From: an uncultured SAR116 cluster alpha proteobacterium
GTDB lineage: Bacteria > Pseudomonadota > Alphaproteobacteria > Puniceispirillales > Marisalimonadaceae
DNA: 64,000 nt
Direction of reading: 5' to 3'
Assembly: GCA_902619615.1 (NCBI GenBank)
Contig: CACNFD010000002.1
Coordinates: forward strand, 62,001-126,000
Below, one piece after another: positions 46,480-55,885 of the stretch (position 1 is its first letter; every line of letters begins with the position of its first letter). The notes beneath the pieces are model-generated. The model searched no databases and had not been told where the DNA came from. It was given only the letters and a program-made list of their open reading frames with translations. The position numbers were made by a program, and so were the translations under genes.

Positions 46480-47808
46480 ATGAACTCCATGTCTTCATGT
46501 AAATCTACAAGATTATCAGGTAATATAGCAGTACCTGGGGATAAATCAATTTCTCATAGAGCTCTTATTATAGGATCTTTAGTAACTGGCAAATTGAAAA
46601 TTAATAACTTGCTAGAGAGTGAGGATGTTATTGCTACTGCAAATGCCTTAAAAACATTAGGTTTAAAAATTAATAAAATTAATAATGTTTGGGAAATTTT
46701 TGGAAATGGTATTGGTAATTTATCTGGTTCAAATCATCATTTAGATTTGGGTAATTCTGGAACAGGCTCAAGATTGATTATGGGGCTATTAGCAGGCTCT
46801 GACGTTGAAGCTACTATTACAGGAGATGCTTCTTTATCAAAAAGACCAATGAAAAGAATAATTAAACCTTTGTTAAAAACTGGAGCAATATTTAAAGATT
46901 CTAATAATGATCATTTACCTATAACAATAAAAGGTAGTAAAATCCCATTACCTATTGAATACCATAGCCCTGTTGCTTCTGCTCAAATCAAATCGAGTAT
47001 TTTGTTAGCAGGATTGTCTTCAACAGGAAATACAACAGTTATAGAGCCCTCCTTATCTAGAGATCACACTGAGAGAATGTTAAAATGCTTTGGAGCTAAC
47101 ATTTCCTCAACAAAGATGTCTGATCATTCGTGGAAAATTACTTTAGAAGGTTTGCCTGATTTGAAACCATTTGATATCGAAATCCCATCAGATCCTTCAA
47201 GTGCAGCATTTCCAATCGTAGCTTCATTAATAACTCCTGATAGTGATATAAAAGTTTTAAATGTATGTGTTAATGATTTGAGAATGGGCTTATATCAGTG
47301 CTTAATTGAAATGGGAGCAAATATTTCATTTTCAAATAGAAGACAAATTAATGGGGAACCAGTTGCTGATATCTCTGCAAGTTACAGTATTTTAAATGGT
47401 ATCACTATTCCTGAGTCAAGAGTTGCATCTATGATTGATGAATACCCGATACTTTCCGTAGCAGCAATAAAAGCAAAGGGGAATACTACTATGAAAGGGA
47501 TTGAAGAACTAAGATTTAAAGAAACTGATAGAATCAGTGCGATGTGTGAAGGTTTAGGCTTGGTTGGTGTTAATACTATTGAAAATAAAGATAGCATGGT
47601 AATAGTAGGTAAAGGACCAAATTGTTCTTTAAACGGAAATTTAACAATCAAATCAAACCTAGATCATAGAATTGCAATGTCATTTTTGTGTTTAGGATTA
47701 ATAACTGACAATCCAATAATTGTCGAAGATACTGACACTATTAATTCATCTTTTCCAACATTTCTTCAAACAATGAATAAAATTGGAGCCAAAATAAACC
47801 AATTATAA
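46480..47808 (+). CDS. aroA: 3-phosphoshikimate 1-carboxyvinyltransferase (class II-like)
   Basis: A 442-residue EPSP synthase of the shikimate pathway. The start motif GDKSISHRALI, the segments GDASLSKRPMKRI, PSLSRDHTERML, SMIDEYPILSVAA and LDHRIAMSF follow the class II (CP4-like) form seen in alphaproteobacteria. In the glyphosate loop it reads GNSGTGSRL, with Gly where CP4 has Ala, so the tolerance-associated residue is absent. It begins the aroA-cmk-rpsA-ihfB run with a clear AAGGG ribosome site. Confidence 0.95.
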   Translation: MNSMSSCKSTRLSGNIAVPGDKSISHRALIIGSLVTGKLKINNLLESEDVIATANALKTLGLKINKINNVWEIFGNGIGNLSGSNHHLDLGNSGTGSRLIMGLLAGSDVEATITGDASLSKRPMKRIIKPLLKTGAIFKDSNNDHLPITIKGSKIPLPIEYHSPVASAQIKSSILLAGLSSTGNTTVIEPSLSRDHTERMLKCFGANISSTKMSDHSWKITLEGLPDLKPFDIEIPSDPSSAAFPIVASLITPDSDIKVLNVCVNDLRMGLYQCLIEMGANISFSNRRQINGEPVADISASYSILNGITIPESRVASMIDEYPILSVAAIKAKGNTTMKGIEELRFKETDRISAMCEGLGLVGVNTIENKDSMVIVGKGPNCSLNGNLTIKSNLDHRIAMSFLCLGLITDNPIIVEDTDTINSSFPTFLQTMNKIGAKINQL

Positions 47809-47841
47809 TAAATTAATTTAATAAAAGAGAATAAATCTTAA

Positions 47842-48495
47842 ATGATGAAAATTGCAATAGATGGAACAGCAGCTTCGGGCAAAGGTACATTGGCTAGAAA
47901 ATTGGCCGATAAATATGGATTTGTGCACTTAGATACAGGTCTTTTATATAGAAAAGTTGCTAAGGAGCTAATAAAACAAAACAAAAATTCTTCTGAAAGT
48001 CTAAAAGAATATGATTATGAAATTGCTAAAGATTTAGATTTTCTAGAATTAAGAAAAGAAGATTTAAGAACAGAAGAAATAGCTAAGTTAGCCTCTTTAA
48101 TTGCAACTCAGTCTAAATTAAGAGAAATATTGGACTTAAAACAAAAACAATTTGTTGATGAAAGCAAAAATAAATTTTCTGGGTGCATTCTTGATGGACG
48201 CGATATTGGAACAAAAATTCTTCCCAATGCTGATTTTAAGTTTTTTATTGATGCTTCTGTAGAAATAAGAGCGAAAAGAAGGTTGTTAGAAAAAAATATA
48301 TCTTTCTTGCATGAAAATGACGAAAAGTGTATGTTGCAATCTTTGATTAAGGAAATGAAAGCTAGGGATAGTTTAGATAGCACTAGAGTAGTAGCTCCTC
48401 TCGTTCCTGCTAAGGATGCACATTTTATTGATACAAGTTTAATTAGTGCTGATGAATTATTATTAAAAGTTGTTAAAATAATTGAAGGAAAATAA
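47842..48495 (+). CDS. cmk: Cytidylate kinase
   Basis: A 217-residue nucleoside monophosphate kinase. The P-loop is IDGTAASGKGTLARKLA, followed by the conserved LDTGLLYR and LDGRDIGTKILPNADFKFF segments. It phosphorylates CMP and dCMP. It sits between aroA (33-base gap) and rpsA in the common bacterial order. Confidence 0.96.
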   Translation: MMKIAIDGTAASGKGTLARKLADKYGFVHLDTGLLYRKVAKELIKQNKNSSESLKEYDYEIAKDLDFLELRKEDLRTEEIAKLASLIATQSKLREILDLKQKQFVDESKNKFSGCILDGRDIGTKILPNADFKFFIDASVEIRAKRRLLEKNISFLHENDEKCMLQSLIKEMKARDSLDSTRVVAPLVPAKDAHFIDTSLISADELLLKVVKIIEGK

Positions 48496-48518
48496 TAAAA
48501 ACTTTGAACTAATTATTA

Positions 48519-48545
48519 TTTAGTGTTTTATGTTTAGTGTTTTAT
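48519..48545. repeat. Tandem 13-base repeat in rpsA leader
   Basis: TTTAGTGTTTTAT occurs twice (48519-48531 and 48533-48545, period 14) in the 131-base gap between cmk and rpsA. It may be chance in AT-rich DNA, or part of a promoter or a leader bound by a regulator such as S1 itself. Confidence 0.35.
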
Positions 48546-48626
48546 TATGATATATTTATTGATTTCTTTACTTTCCATATCTATAACATCAAAAAAAATA
48601 ATTAGACACTTTAATAGGAGAAAATA

Positions 48627-50336
48627 TTGACTCAAACTGAAACGACTACAAAACCTTCAACAGAGAGCTTTGCCGAATTATTGGACCAAAGCTTTCAAGA
48701 AATGACAAGCATAGAAGGCTCAGTAGTATCTGGAACAGTAATATCGATTGAAAAAGACATGATTTTAATTGATGTTGGTTTGAAATGTGAAGGACGTGTT
48801 CCTCTAAGAGAATTTGGTAATAATGAAGATGACGTTAAAATTAATGTTGGAGACACAGTTGAAGTTTATATCGAAAGACTAGAAGATATTAATGGTCATG
48901 CAATTTTAAGTAGAGAAAAAGCTAGAAGAGAAGAAGCATGGGTAAATTTAGAGATTGCACTTGAAAAACAGCAAAGGGTTAATGGTATAATATTTGGAAA
49001 GGTTAAAGGAGGATTTACTGTTGATCTTGAAGGGGCAACAGCTTTTTTACCTGGAAGTCAAGTTGACATTAGACCAATTAAAGATCTTGGAGTGTTGATG
49101 GGAACGCCTCAACCTTTCCAAATATTAAAAATGGATAGAAGAAGAGGCAATATTGTTGTTTCAAGAAGAGCAGTATTAGAAGATAGCAGAGCTGAAGCTA
49201 GGACTGAGCTTGTTGCAAACTTACAAGAAGGCCAAGTTTTACAAGGTGTTATAAAAAATATCACTGATTACGGTGCTTTTGTTGATTTAGGTGGGGTAGA
49301 TGGACTATTGCATGTGACAGATATTTCGTGGAAAAGAATCAACCATCCTTCTGAAGCTCTTCAAGTCGGTGAATCTGTTCAAGTCAAAGTTATTAAATTT
49401 AACGACGAAACTCAAAGAATATCTCTTGGTATTAAACAACTTACTGAAGATCCGTGGTTAAAAGTTTTTGAAAGATTTCCTATTGGTGCAAAAATGAGCG
49501 GTATTGTTACTAATATTACAGACTATGGTTCTTTTGTTGAGCTAGAAGACGGTATAGAAGGTCTAGTTCATGTTTCTGAAATGAGCTGGACAAAGAAAAA
49601 TGTTCATCCAGGAAAAATTGTATCAACATCAGAAAAAGTTGAAGTGATGGTTCTTGAAATTGATGTTCAAAAAAGACGAATTTCACTAGGTATTAAACAG
49701 TGCATAGAAAATCCATGGGAGAACTATAAAAATACTAAGAAAATTGGAGATGAAATAGAAGGAGAAATTAGGAATATAACAGAATTTGGTTTATTTATTG
49801 CTCTTACTGAAGATATTGATGGTTTAGTTCATTTATCTGATCTTAGTTGGGATGGCAACGGTGATGAACATATTAAAAATTACATTAAAGGATCTGTAAT
49901 CCAAGCTAAAATATTAGACATTGATGTTGAAAAAGAAAGAATTTCTCTTGGCATAAAACAACTTACAGAAGATGTTGCTGCAACAGAAATAGATAACATA
50001 AGAAAAGGATCAACTGTTACATGTACCATAGCTGAAATATCTGAAAAAGGTTTGGAAGTTAATGTAGGTGATAATCTTAAAGGGTTTATTAAAAAAAGTG
50101 ATTTATCACGTGAAAGGGCTGATCAAAAAACAGACAGATATGGTGTTGGTGATAAAGTTGATGCTACCGTTACAAATATTGATAAAAAATCAAGAAAAGT
50201 TTCTCTTTCAATAAAGGCCAGAGAAATTGAAGATGAAAAGAAAGCTATGGCTGAGTATGGATCATCAGACAGTGGCGCAAGTTTGGGTGATATTTTAGGA
50301 GCTGCGCTTGCAAAAAAAGATGAAAACCCATCTTAA
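48627..50336 (+). CDS. rpsA: 30S ribosomal protein S1
   Basis: A 569-residue S1 with six S1 OB-fold repeats. The later four show ITDYGAFVDLGGVDGLLHV, ITDYGSFVELEDGIEGLVHV, ITEFGLFIALTEDIDGLVHL and a more divergent sixth. The start is TTG, with an AGGAG ribosome site seven bases ahead. S1 helps unfold and load mRNAs, which matters for genes with weak ribosome sites. It is followed after 20 bases by ihfB. Confidence 0.97.
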   Translation: MTQTETTTKPSTESFAELLDQSFQEMTSIEGSVVSGTVISIEKDMILIDVGLKCEGRVPLREFGNNEDDVKINVGDTVEVYIERLEDINGHAILSREKARREEAWVNLEIALEKQQRVNGIIFGKVKGGFTVDLEGATAFLPGSQVDIRPIKDLGVLMGTPQPFQILKMDRRRGNIVVSRRAVLEDSRAEARTELVANLQEGQVLQGVIKNITDYGAFVDLGGVDGLLHVTDISWKRINHPSEALQVGESVQVKVIKFNDETQRISLGIKQLTEDPWLKVFERFPIGAKMSGIVTNITDYGSFVELEDGIEGLVHVSEMSWTKKNVHPGKIVSTSEKVEVMVLEIDVQKRRISLGIKQCIENPWENYKNTKKIGDEIEGEIRNITEFGLFIALTEDIDGLVHLSDLSWDGNGDEHIKNYIKGSVIQAKILDIDVEKERISLGIKQLTEDVAATEIDNIRKGSTVTCTIAEISEKGLEVNVGDNLKGFIKKSDLSRERADQKTDRYGVGDKVDATVTNIDKKSRKVSLSIKAREIEDEKKAMAEYGSSDSGASLGDILGAALAKKDENPS

Positions 50337-50356
50337 ACAAAAAAAAAGGTGTTATA

Positions 50357-50635
50357 TTGAATAAATCAGATCTTATTATTAAAATTGCTAACCTTAACCC
50401 TAGTATATATCAAAAAGACGCGACTAAAATTGTAAATGTTTTCTTCGAAACAATTACAAAAGCTCTTTCCAAAAATGAAAGAGTTGAATTACGTGGTTTT
50501 GGTGTATTTGATGTAAAAAAACGGAAAGCAAGGATAGCAAGAAACCCCAAAAATGGTGCAGCAGTAGCAGTTCCTGCTAAAAATGTTCCCTACTTTAGAA
50601 TGGGAAAAGGTATGAAAGATCGTTTAAATAAATAA
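50357..50635 (+). CDS. ihfB: Integration host factor beta subunit
   Basis: A 92-residue HU/IHF-family DNA-bending protein. The conserved region VELRGFGVFDVKKRKARIARN and the family proline in the AVAVPAKNVPYFRMGK segment are present. The position after rpsA indicates IHF-beta. It starts with TTG behind AAAGGTG. It works as a heterodimer with IhfA. Confidence 0.93.
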   Translation: MNKSDLIIKIANLNPSIYQKDATKIVNVFFETITKALSKNERVELRGFGVFDVKKRKARIARNPKNGAAVAVPAKNVPYFRMGKGMKDRLNK

Positions 50636-50681
50636 CTTTATTGAAGATTTTTTAAATCATTAAAAAAAAATATAAAAAAAA

Positions 50682-51329
50682 ATGAAAAATCTTTTTGAAA
50701 TCAAAGTTTGTGGGATAAATGACCAGGTATCTATGAATACAGCAATCAAATGTAAAGTTGATTACATTGGCTTTGTTTTTTACAAAAATTCACCACGAAA
50801 TATCTCAATGAATACGTCTAAAAAATTAATGTCAGCTAGGAATAATTTATCTAAAATTGTAGCGCTTACCGTTGACCCTGATGATGAATTTTTATTCGAT
50901 ATTAAAAGGGTTGTACGACCTAACTACATCCAACTTCATGGAAACGAATCTCCAAGCAGATGTCTTGATATAAGAAAAAAACTAAACATTCCTATAATAA
51001 AGGGAATTAATGTTAAAAATAAGCTAAACTTAATACAATTAATTTCAGAATATGAAGATATTTGTGATATGCTTTTATTAGATGCACCTTCAGATGTTTT
51101 ACCGGGTGGTAACGGTAAAAACTTTAATTGGAATATTTTAAAAGACTTAAAACCAAAAAGGAAATGGATGCTTGCAGGAGGTCTAAATATTAAAAATATA
51201 AAAAAAGCTATTGAAATAACTAAAGCCCCAGTAATAGATATATCTTCCGGATTAGAAACAAAAAAAGGTGTTAAAGATCCTAGACTGATTGAAGATTTTG
51301 TATTTAAGTGTAAAAATTTTTATGGATAA
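50682..51329 (+). CDS. trpF: Phosphoribosylanthranilate isomerase
   Basis: A 215-residue TIM-barrel enzyme of tryptophan synthesis. The N-terminal IKVCGINDQ carries the catalytic cysteine, VDYIGFVFYKNSPRNIS is typical, and the catalytic aspartate lies in LLLDAP. It comes before trpB (gap 3 bases) and trpA. It is a standard alphaproteobacterial trpFBA order. No clear ribosome site is visible. Confidence 0.95.
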   Translation: MKNLFEIKVCGINDQVSMNTAIKCKVDYIGFVFYKNSPRNISMNTSKKLMSARNNLSKIVALTVDPDDEFLFDIKRVVRPNYIQLHGNESPSRCLDIRKKLNIPIIKGINVKNKLNLIQLISEYEDICDMLLLDAPSDVLPGGNGKNFNWNILKDLKPKRKWMLAGGLNIKNIKKAIEITKAPVIDISSGLETKKGVKDPRLIEDFVFKCKNFYG

Positions 51330-51332
51330 TTT

Positions 51333-52550
51333 ATGTCGAAAATGAACTTGAATAGCCTAAAAACTGGACCAGATACTTACGGTAAGTTTGGTATACATGG
51401 TGGAAGATTTGTTGCAGAAACTTTAATGCCATTAATTTTGGATGTTGAAAATGCATACGAAAACGCAATAAAAGATCAGTCTTTCATTAATGAATTAGAT
51501 ATGTATAGAAGAGATTATATTGGAAGGCCTAGCCCACTATATTTTGCAGAAAGACTGACAGAACATTTTGGTGGAGCTAAAATTTATTTAAAAAGAGATG
51601 AACTCAATCACACTGGGGCTCATAAAATCAATAATGTTATAGGTCAAATATTATTAGCAAAAAAGATGGGCAAAAATAAAATTATTGCTGAAACTGGAGC
51701 AGGTCAACACGGAGTTGCAACTGCGACTGCATGTGCCCTATTTGGTTTTGAGTGTGAAGTCTTTATGGGTGCAAAAGATATTGAACGTCAAAAACCAAAT
51801 GTTCAAAGGATGCAATTATTAGGTGCAAAAATTAATCCAGTAACCTCAGGCACAGGTACATTAAAAGATGCAATGAATGATGCCCTTAGATTTTGGGTAA
51901 CAAATGCTAACACACATTTTTATATTATAGGAACAGCAGCAGGTCCACACCCATATCCAAAAATGGTAAGAGATTTTCAATCTATTATAGGTGAAGAAGC
52001 AAAAAAACAAATTTTAGAAAAAGAAAATCGACTTCCAAATGCTTTAGTCGCTTGCATTGGAGGTGGATCAAATGCATTAGGTTTATTTCATCCTTTTCTT
52101 GATGATAAAGATGTTGAGATATTTGGTGTAGAGGCAGCAGGCAAAGGGCTGAATACCAATCTACATGCTGCTTCGCTTACTGCAGGCTCTCCAGGCGTGC
52201 TTCATGGAAATAGAACTTACTTACTTCAAGATGATGATGGTCAAATAATTGATGCTCATTCAATATCAGCTGGATTGGATTATCCTGGTATTGGACCAGA
52301 ACATTCATGGTTGCATGATATTGGTAGAATAAAATATTTATCAACTACCGATGAAGAAAGTTTAGCAGCCTTCAAACTTTGCAGTAGTTTAGAGGGTATT
52401 ATTCCAGCACTCGAACCAGCTCATGCATTGCATGTAACTGGAAAACTTGCTTCTAAAAGAAAAGGTCATATTATAATTATGAATATGTGTGGTAGAGGTG
52501 ACAAAGATTTATCAGCAGTTTTACCTCTAATAATGAAAGATGACAATTAA
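51333..52550 (+). CDS. trpB: Tryptophan synthase beta subunit
   Basis: A 405-residue PLP enzyme that makes tryptophan from indole and serine. The PLP lysine is in HTGAHKINN, the glycine-rich phosphate loop is [10 protein letters not shown], and [13 protein letters not shown] is conserved. It is full length and lies between trpF and trpA. Confidence 0.98.
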   Translation: MSKMNLNSLKTGPDTYGKFGIHGGRFVAETLMPLILDVENAYENAIKDQSFINELDMYRRDYIGRPSPLYFAERLTEHFGGAKIYLKRDELNHTGAHKINNVIGQILLAKKMGKNKIIAETGAGQHGVATATACALFGFECEVFMGAKDIERQKPNVQRMQLLGAKINPVTSGTGTLKDAMNDALRFWVTNANTHFYIIGTAAGPHPYPKMVRDFQSIIGEEAKKQILEKENRLPNALVACIGGGSNALGLFHPFLDDKDVEIFGVEAAGKGLNTNLHAASLTAGSPGVLHGNRTYLLQDDDGQIIDAHSISAGLDYPGIGPEHSWLHDIGRIKYLSTTDEESLAAFKLCSSLEGIIPALEPAHALHVTGKLASKRKGHIIIMNMCGRGDKDLSAVLPLIMKDDN

Positions 52551-52559
52551 TAAAATACT

Positions 52560-53378
52560 ATGAATCGTATAGAAGAAACTTTTGATAAATTAAAAAAAAA
52601 TAATAAAAAGGCTTTAGGAATTTTTGTAACTGCTGGTGATCCTAATTTTGAAAGCTCCTTGAAACTCATTACTAATTTACCTGATTATGGCGCAGATTTT
52701 ATAGAAATTGGTATGCCTTTTTCAGATCCAATGGCGGATGGACCATCTATACAATTATCGAGTCAAAGAGCTCTTAAATCAGGTATGAACCTTAACAAAT
52801 GTTTATCACTTATTAAAATTTTTAGAGAAAAAAATAATCATACTCCTATAATTTTGATGGGGTACTACAATCCAATATATAAGTTTGGAAAAGAAAAATT
52901 TATTAAAAATTGTATAGAGTTAGGTGTAGACGCTCTTATCATTGTGGACTTGCCACCCGAAGAAGATAATGAGTTCTATTTTGAAGCTGAAAAAAATAAC
53001 CTTTCTATGATAAGATTGGTTACCCCAACTACAGATGTAAAAAGACTGAAAAAGATTTTGTTCAATACTACTGGATTTGTATATTATGTTTCAATAACAG
53101 GTGTTACTGGTACCAAAGCCCCTGATATTAAAAACGTTCAGGTTAATATAGAAAAAATTAAACAAGTCACAGACTTACCAATTGTTATTGGGTTTGGTAT
53201 ACGATCACCAAATCAAGCAACTTTGATGTCAGAAGTGTCTGACGGTATTGTTATTGGATCTGCAGTTGTTGATTTAATTAAAAAAACTCTAGATAATGAT
53301 GGTAATTCAAGCAGTGAAGGGTTAATTAAATGTTTAAATTTTACTAAGGAAATATCAAAAGCTTTAAAACATAATTAA
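52560..53378 (+). CDS. trpA: Tryptophan synthase alpha subunit
   Basis: A 272-residue TIM-barrel enzyme that cleaves indole-3-glycerol phosphate and channels indole to TrpB. The catalytic Glu is in FIEIGMPFSDPMADGP, and the active-site segment VYYVSITGVTGTK is present. It follows trpB by 9 bases. Confidence 0.97.
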   Translation: MNRIEETFDKLKKNNKKALGIFVTAGDPNFESSLKLITNLPDYGADFIEIGMPFSDPMADGPSIQLSSQRALKSGMNLNKCLSLIKIFREKNNHTPIILMGYYNPIYKFGKEKFIKNCIELGVDALIIVDLPPEEDNEFYFEAEKNNLSMIRLVTPTTDVKRLKKILFNTTGFVYYVSITGVTGTKAPDIKNVQVNIEKIKQVTDLPIVIGFGIRSPNQATLMSEVSDGIVIGSAVVDLIKKTLDNDGNSSSEGLIKCLNFTKEISKALKHN

Positions 53379-53424
53379 GCCTTATTTATTTAGTTAGTAA
53401 ACAAAGATTAAGAAGGAAAGACAA

Positions 53425-54279
53425 TTGAATTGGATTAAAGAAACAGTTTTACCTAAGTTTAAGGCTTTTGTTAAAATAAAAGAACCTGAGGAAGTATTAT
53501 GGATAAAATGCAAATCTTGTTCTCAAATGATATTTCATAAAGAATTTTCTGCAAATCATAATGTTTGTAAAACCTGTGGTTTTCATGATCATTTATCTGC
53601 AAAAGAAAGAGTTGAGTTTCTTCTTGATAAAGATTCGATAGAAAATATTGCAATCCCAAAACCAAAATTAGATCCACTTAATTTTAAAGATAAAAAAAAA
53701 TATAGCGATAGAATTAAAGATGCTCAAAGCAAAACAAACCTAGATGATTCTTTATTGGTTAGTTTTGGATTAATTGATGATACACCAGTAATCTTGGCAT
53801 GTTTTGATTTTGCATTTATGGCTGGATCAATGGGTAGATATGTAGGAGATGGATTAATTTTAGCCTCTGAAGAAGCAATAAGAAGAAAATGCTCTCTTAT
53901 AGTAGTTCCATCTTCTGGAGGTGCAAGGATGCAAGAAGGTATATTTTCGTTAATGCAAATGCCAAGATCAACAATTGCAATAAATAAAGTTAAAAAAGCA
54001 AAATTGCCATATATAGTTTTATTAGCTAATCCAACCACTGGAGGTGTAACAGCAAGCTTTGCCATGCTGGGCGACATCCATATTGCAGAGCCAGGAGCAA
54101 TTATTGGATTTGCTGGAAGAAGAGTTATTGAAGAAACTGTTAAAGAGAATTTACCTGAAGATTTTCAAACCGCAGAATATTTAAAATCTCATGGTATGAT
54201 AGATATTGTTGTTCCTAGATCAGAACAAAAAAATAAAATATCTAAGCTTTTAAAATCTCTAACTTTTTATTTAAATTAA
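53425..54279 (+). CDS. accD: Acetyl-CoA carboxylase carboxyltransferase beta subunit
   Basis: A 284-residue subunit. The N-terminal four-cysteine zinc ribbon (CKSCSQ near residue 28, CKTCGF near 48) is followed by the carboxyltransferase domain with SGGARMQEGIFSLMQM and NPTTGGVTASFAMLGD. It starts with TTG behind an AAGGAAAG site. With AccA it transfers CO2 from biotin to acetyl-CoA. The trpA-accD-folC order is common. Confidence 0.96.
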   Translation: MNWIKETVLPKFKAFVKIKEPEEVLWIKCKSCSQMIFHKEFSANHNVCKTCGFHDHLSAKERVEFLLDKDSIENIAIPKPKLDPLNFKDKKKYSDRIKDAQSKTNLDDSLLVSFGLIDDTPVILACFDFAFMAGSMGRYVGDGLILASEEAIRRKCSLIVVPSSGGARMQEGIFSLMQMPRSTIAINKVKKAKLPYIVLLANPTTGGVTASFAMLGDIHIAEPGAIIGFAGRRVIEETVKENLPEDFQTAEYLKSHGMIDIVVPRSEQKNKISKLLKSLTFYLN

Positions 54280-54301
54280 TACAACTAATTTTTATTTTAA
54301 A

Positions 54302-55537
54302 TTGAGTAATACCAAAAACAAATTGTCTTCAACATTAAAAAGGATGTTTGATTTACATCCAAAGCTAATAGATTTCAATCTTAAAAGATTAAAATTTTTA
54401 ATGGATAAATTTGATAATCCACAAAATACTCTAAACAACGTTGTTCATATAGCTGGAACAAATGGTAAAGGTTCAACTGCAACATTCCTAAAAGAAATTT
54501 TAGAAGCTCATGATTTATCAGTTAATATATATACTTCTCCTCATTTAATAAATTTTAATGAACGAATTAGAATAAACAAAAAAATAATTTCAGATAAAAC
54601 TTTAATAAATATATTAGAGGAAGTTGAGTTTAAAAATAATCACAATCCAATAACATTTTTTGAAATTACTACAGCGGCAGCATTTATTGCTTTCAAACAG
54701 TTTCCTACTGATATTAATATTTTTGAGACTGGGCTGGGTGGTAGATTAGATGCAACAAATATTATAGAAAATAAAAAGCTTACTATAATAACTAAAATAG
54801 GCTTTGATCATGAAGAATTTTTAGGAAATAATATAAAAAAAATAGCAAAAGAAAAAGCAGGAATTTTAAGGAAAAATGTACCTGTCATAATTGCTAAACA
54901 GAGTAAAGATGAAGCACTGAAAACACTAATTGATGCTGCTAAAGAAATAAAATCAAAGCGAATCGAGGTAAATAAAATTTCGAAAAAAACAAAACTAGGG
55001 TTGGTTGGTGACTTTCAATACGAAAATGCATCAACCGCATTTACAGCAGCTAAATTTTTAATACCATCAATTTCCATGTCTAAAGTAAGGCAAGGAATTG
55101 CGAAGACTTCTTGGTTTGGAAGAATCCAAAAATTAAACAATGGTAAAATTTTCAATCTAAGAGAAAATGTTACTGTAATTGATGGATCACATAATCAAGA
55201 TGGTGCAATTGTTCTTGATCAATATTTGAGTAAAAAATCATTAGGTAAATGGAACATAATTATTGGTATGTTAAAAAACAGAGATGTAAAAGATTTCGTC
55301 GAAATTTTTAAAAACCACATCAGTCAGATTTATGCCATTACTATTCCTAAATCAACAAATTCACACTCAGCCCTAGACATAAAATACAAATTAGATACCT
55401 TGGGTTTTAATACAAATGTTTCAAACAGTTTAGAAGATGCACTTATAAAGGCCGATAATAAAATTCCATTATTAATTACTGGATCTTTATATTTGGCTGG
55501 TCATGCCTTAAAATTTAACGAGACTACTATTGATTAG
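54302..55537 (+). CDS. folC: Folylpolyglutamate / dihydrofolate synthase
   Basis: A 411-residue Mur-ligase-fold enzyme. The ATP P-loop is HIAGTNGKGSTATFL, and FETGLGGRLDATNII and IDGSHNQDGAIVLD are conserved. It adds glutamate to dihydropteroate or folates. The probable start is TTG with no visible ribosome site, 22 bases after accD. It converges with trxA and overlaps its 3' end by four bases. Confidence 0.94.
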   Translation: MSNTKNKLSSTLKRMFDLHPKLIDFNLKRLKFLMDKFDNPQNTLNNVVHIAGTNGKGSTATFLKEILEAHDLSVNIYTSPHLINFNERIRINKKIISDKTLINILEEVEFKNNHNPITFFEITTAAAFIAFKQFPTDINIFETGLGGRLDATNIIENKKLTIITKIGFDHEEFLGNNIKKIAKEKAGILRKNVPVIIAKQSKDEALKTLIDAAKEIKSKRIEVNKISKKTKLGLVGDFQYENASTAFTAAKFLIPSISMSKVRQGIAKTSWFGRIQKLNNGKIFNLRENVTVIDGSHNQDGAIVLDQYLSKKSLGKWNIIIGMLKNRDVKDFVEIFKNHISQIYAITIPKSTNSHSALDIKYKLDTLGFNTNVSNSLEDALIKADNKIPLLITGSLYLAGHALKFNETTID

Positions 55538-55854
55538 ATTGTATCTTTAATCCATGACTCAAGAGCTGATTTTGGAAGAGCTCCCATTTTCTCAGAGATT
55601 TTTTCTCCACCCTTAAAGATCATTAAAGCAGGAATACTTCTTATACTATATGCCTGAGATGTTGAAGGATTTTCATCAACATTAATTTTAACAACTTTTA
55701 ATTTGTTACTCATTTCTTCAGATAATTCTTCTAGGGAAGGTGCAATTGCTTTGCAAGGTCCACACCATTCTGCCCAAAAATCTACTAATACAGGTTCTTT
55801 AGACTCTAATACATCTGCCTTAAAGTTTTGATCATTTGTTTTATTTGTCGCCAT
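55534..55854 (-). CDS. trxA: Thioredoxin
   Basis: A 106-residue thioredoxin with the redox motif FWAEWCGPCKAIAPSLEEL and the cis-proline region SIRSIPALMIFKGG. It has no signal peptide, so it is cytoplasmic. A strong AAGGAG ribosome site precedes it. It lies 31 bases downstream of the sbcB gene on the same strand, and its stop overlaps the folC stop. Confidence 0.96.
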   Translation of the reverse strand: MATNKTNDQNFKADVLESKEPVLVDFWAEWCGPCKAIAPSLEELSEEMSNKLKVVKINVDENPSTSQAYSIRSIPALMIFKGGEKISEKMGALPKSALESWIKDTI

Positions 55855-55885
55855 TTGATATTCTCCTTAGTTAATAGATTTAAAT

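Noticed and set aside
53724-54077. A 117-codon minus-strand open frame
   Set aside because: It is antisense to accD, which is intact and well conserved.
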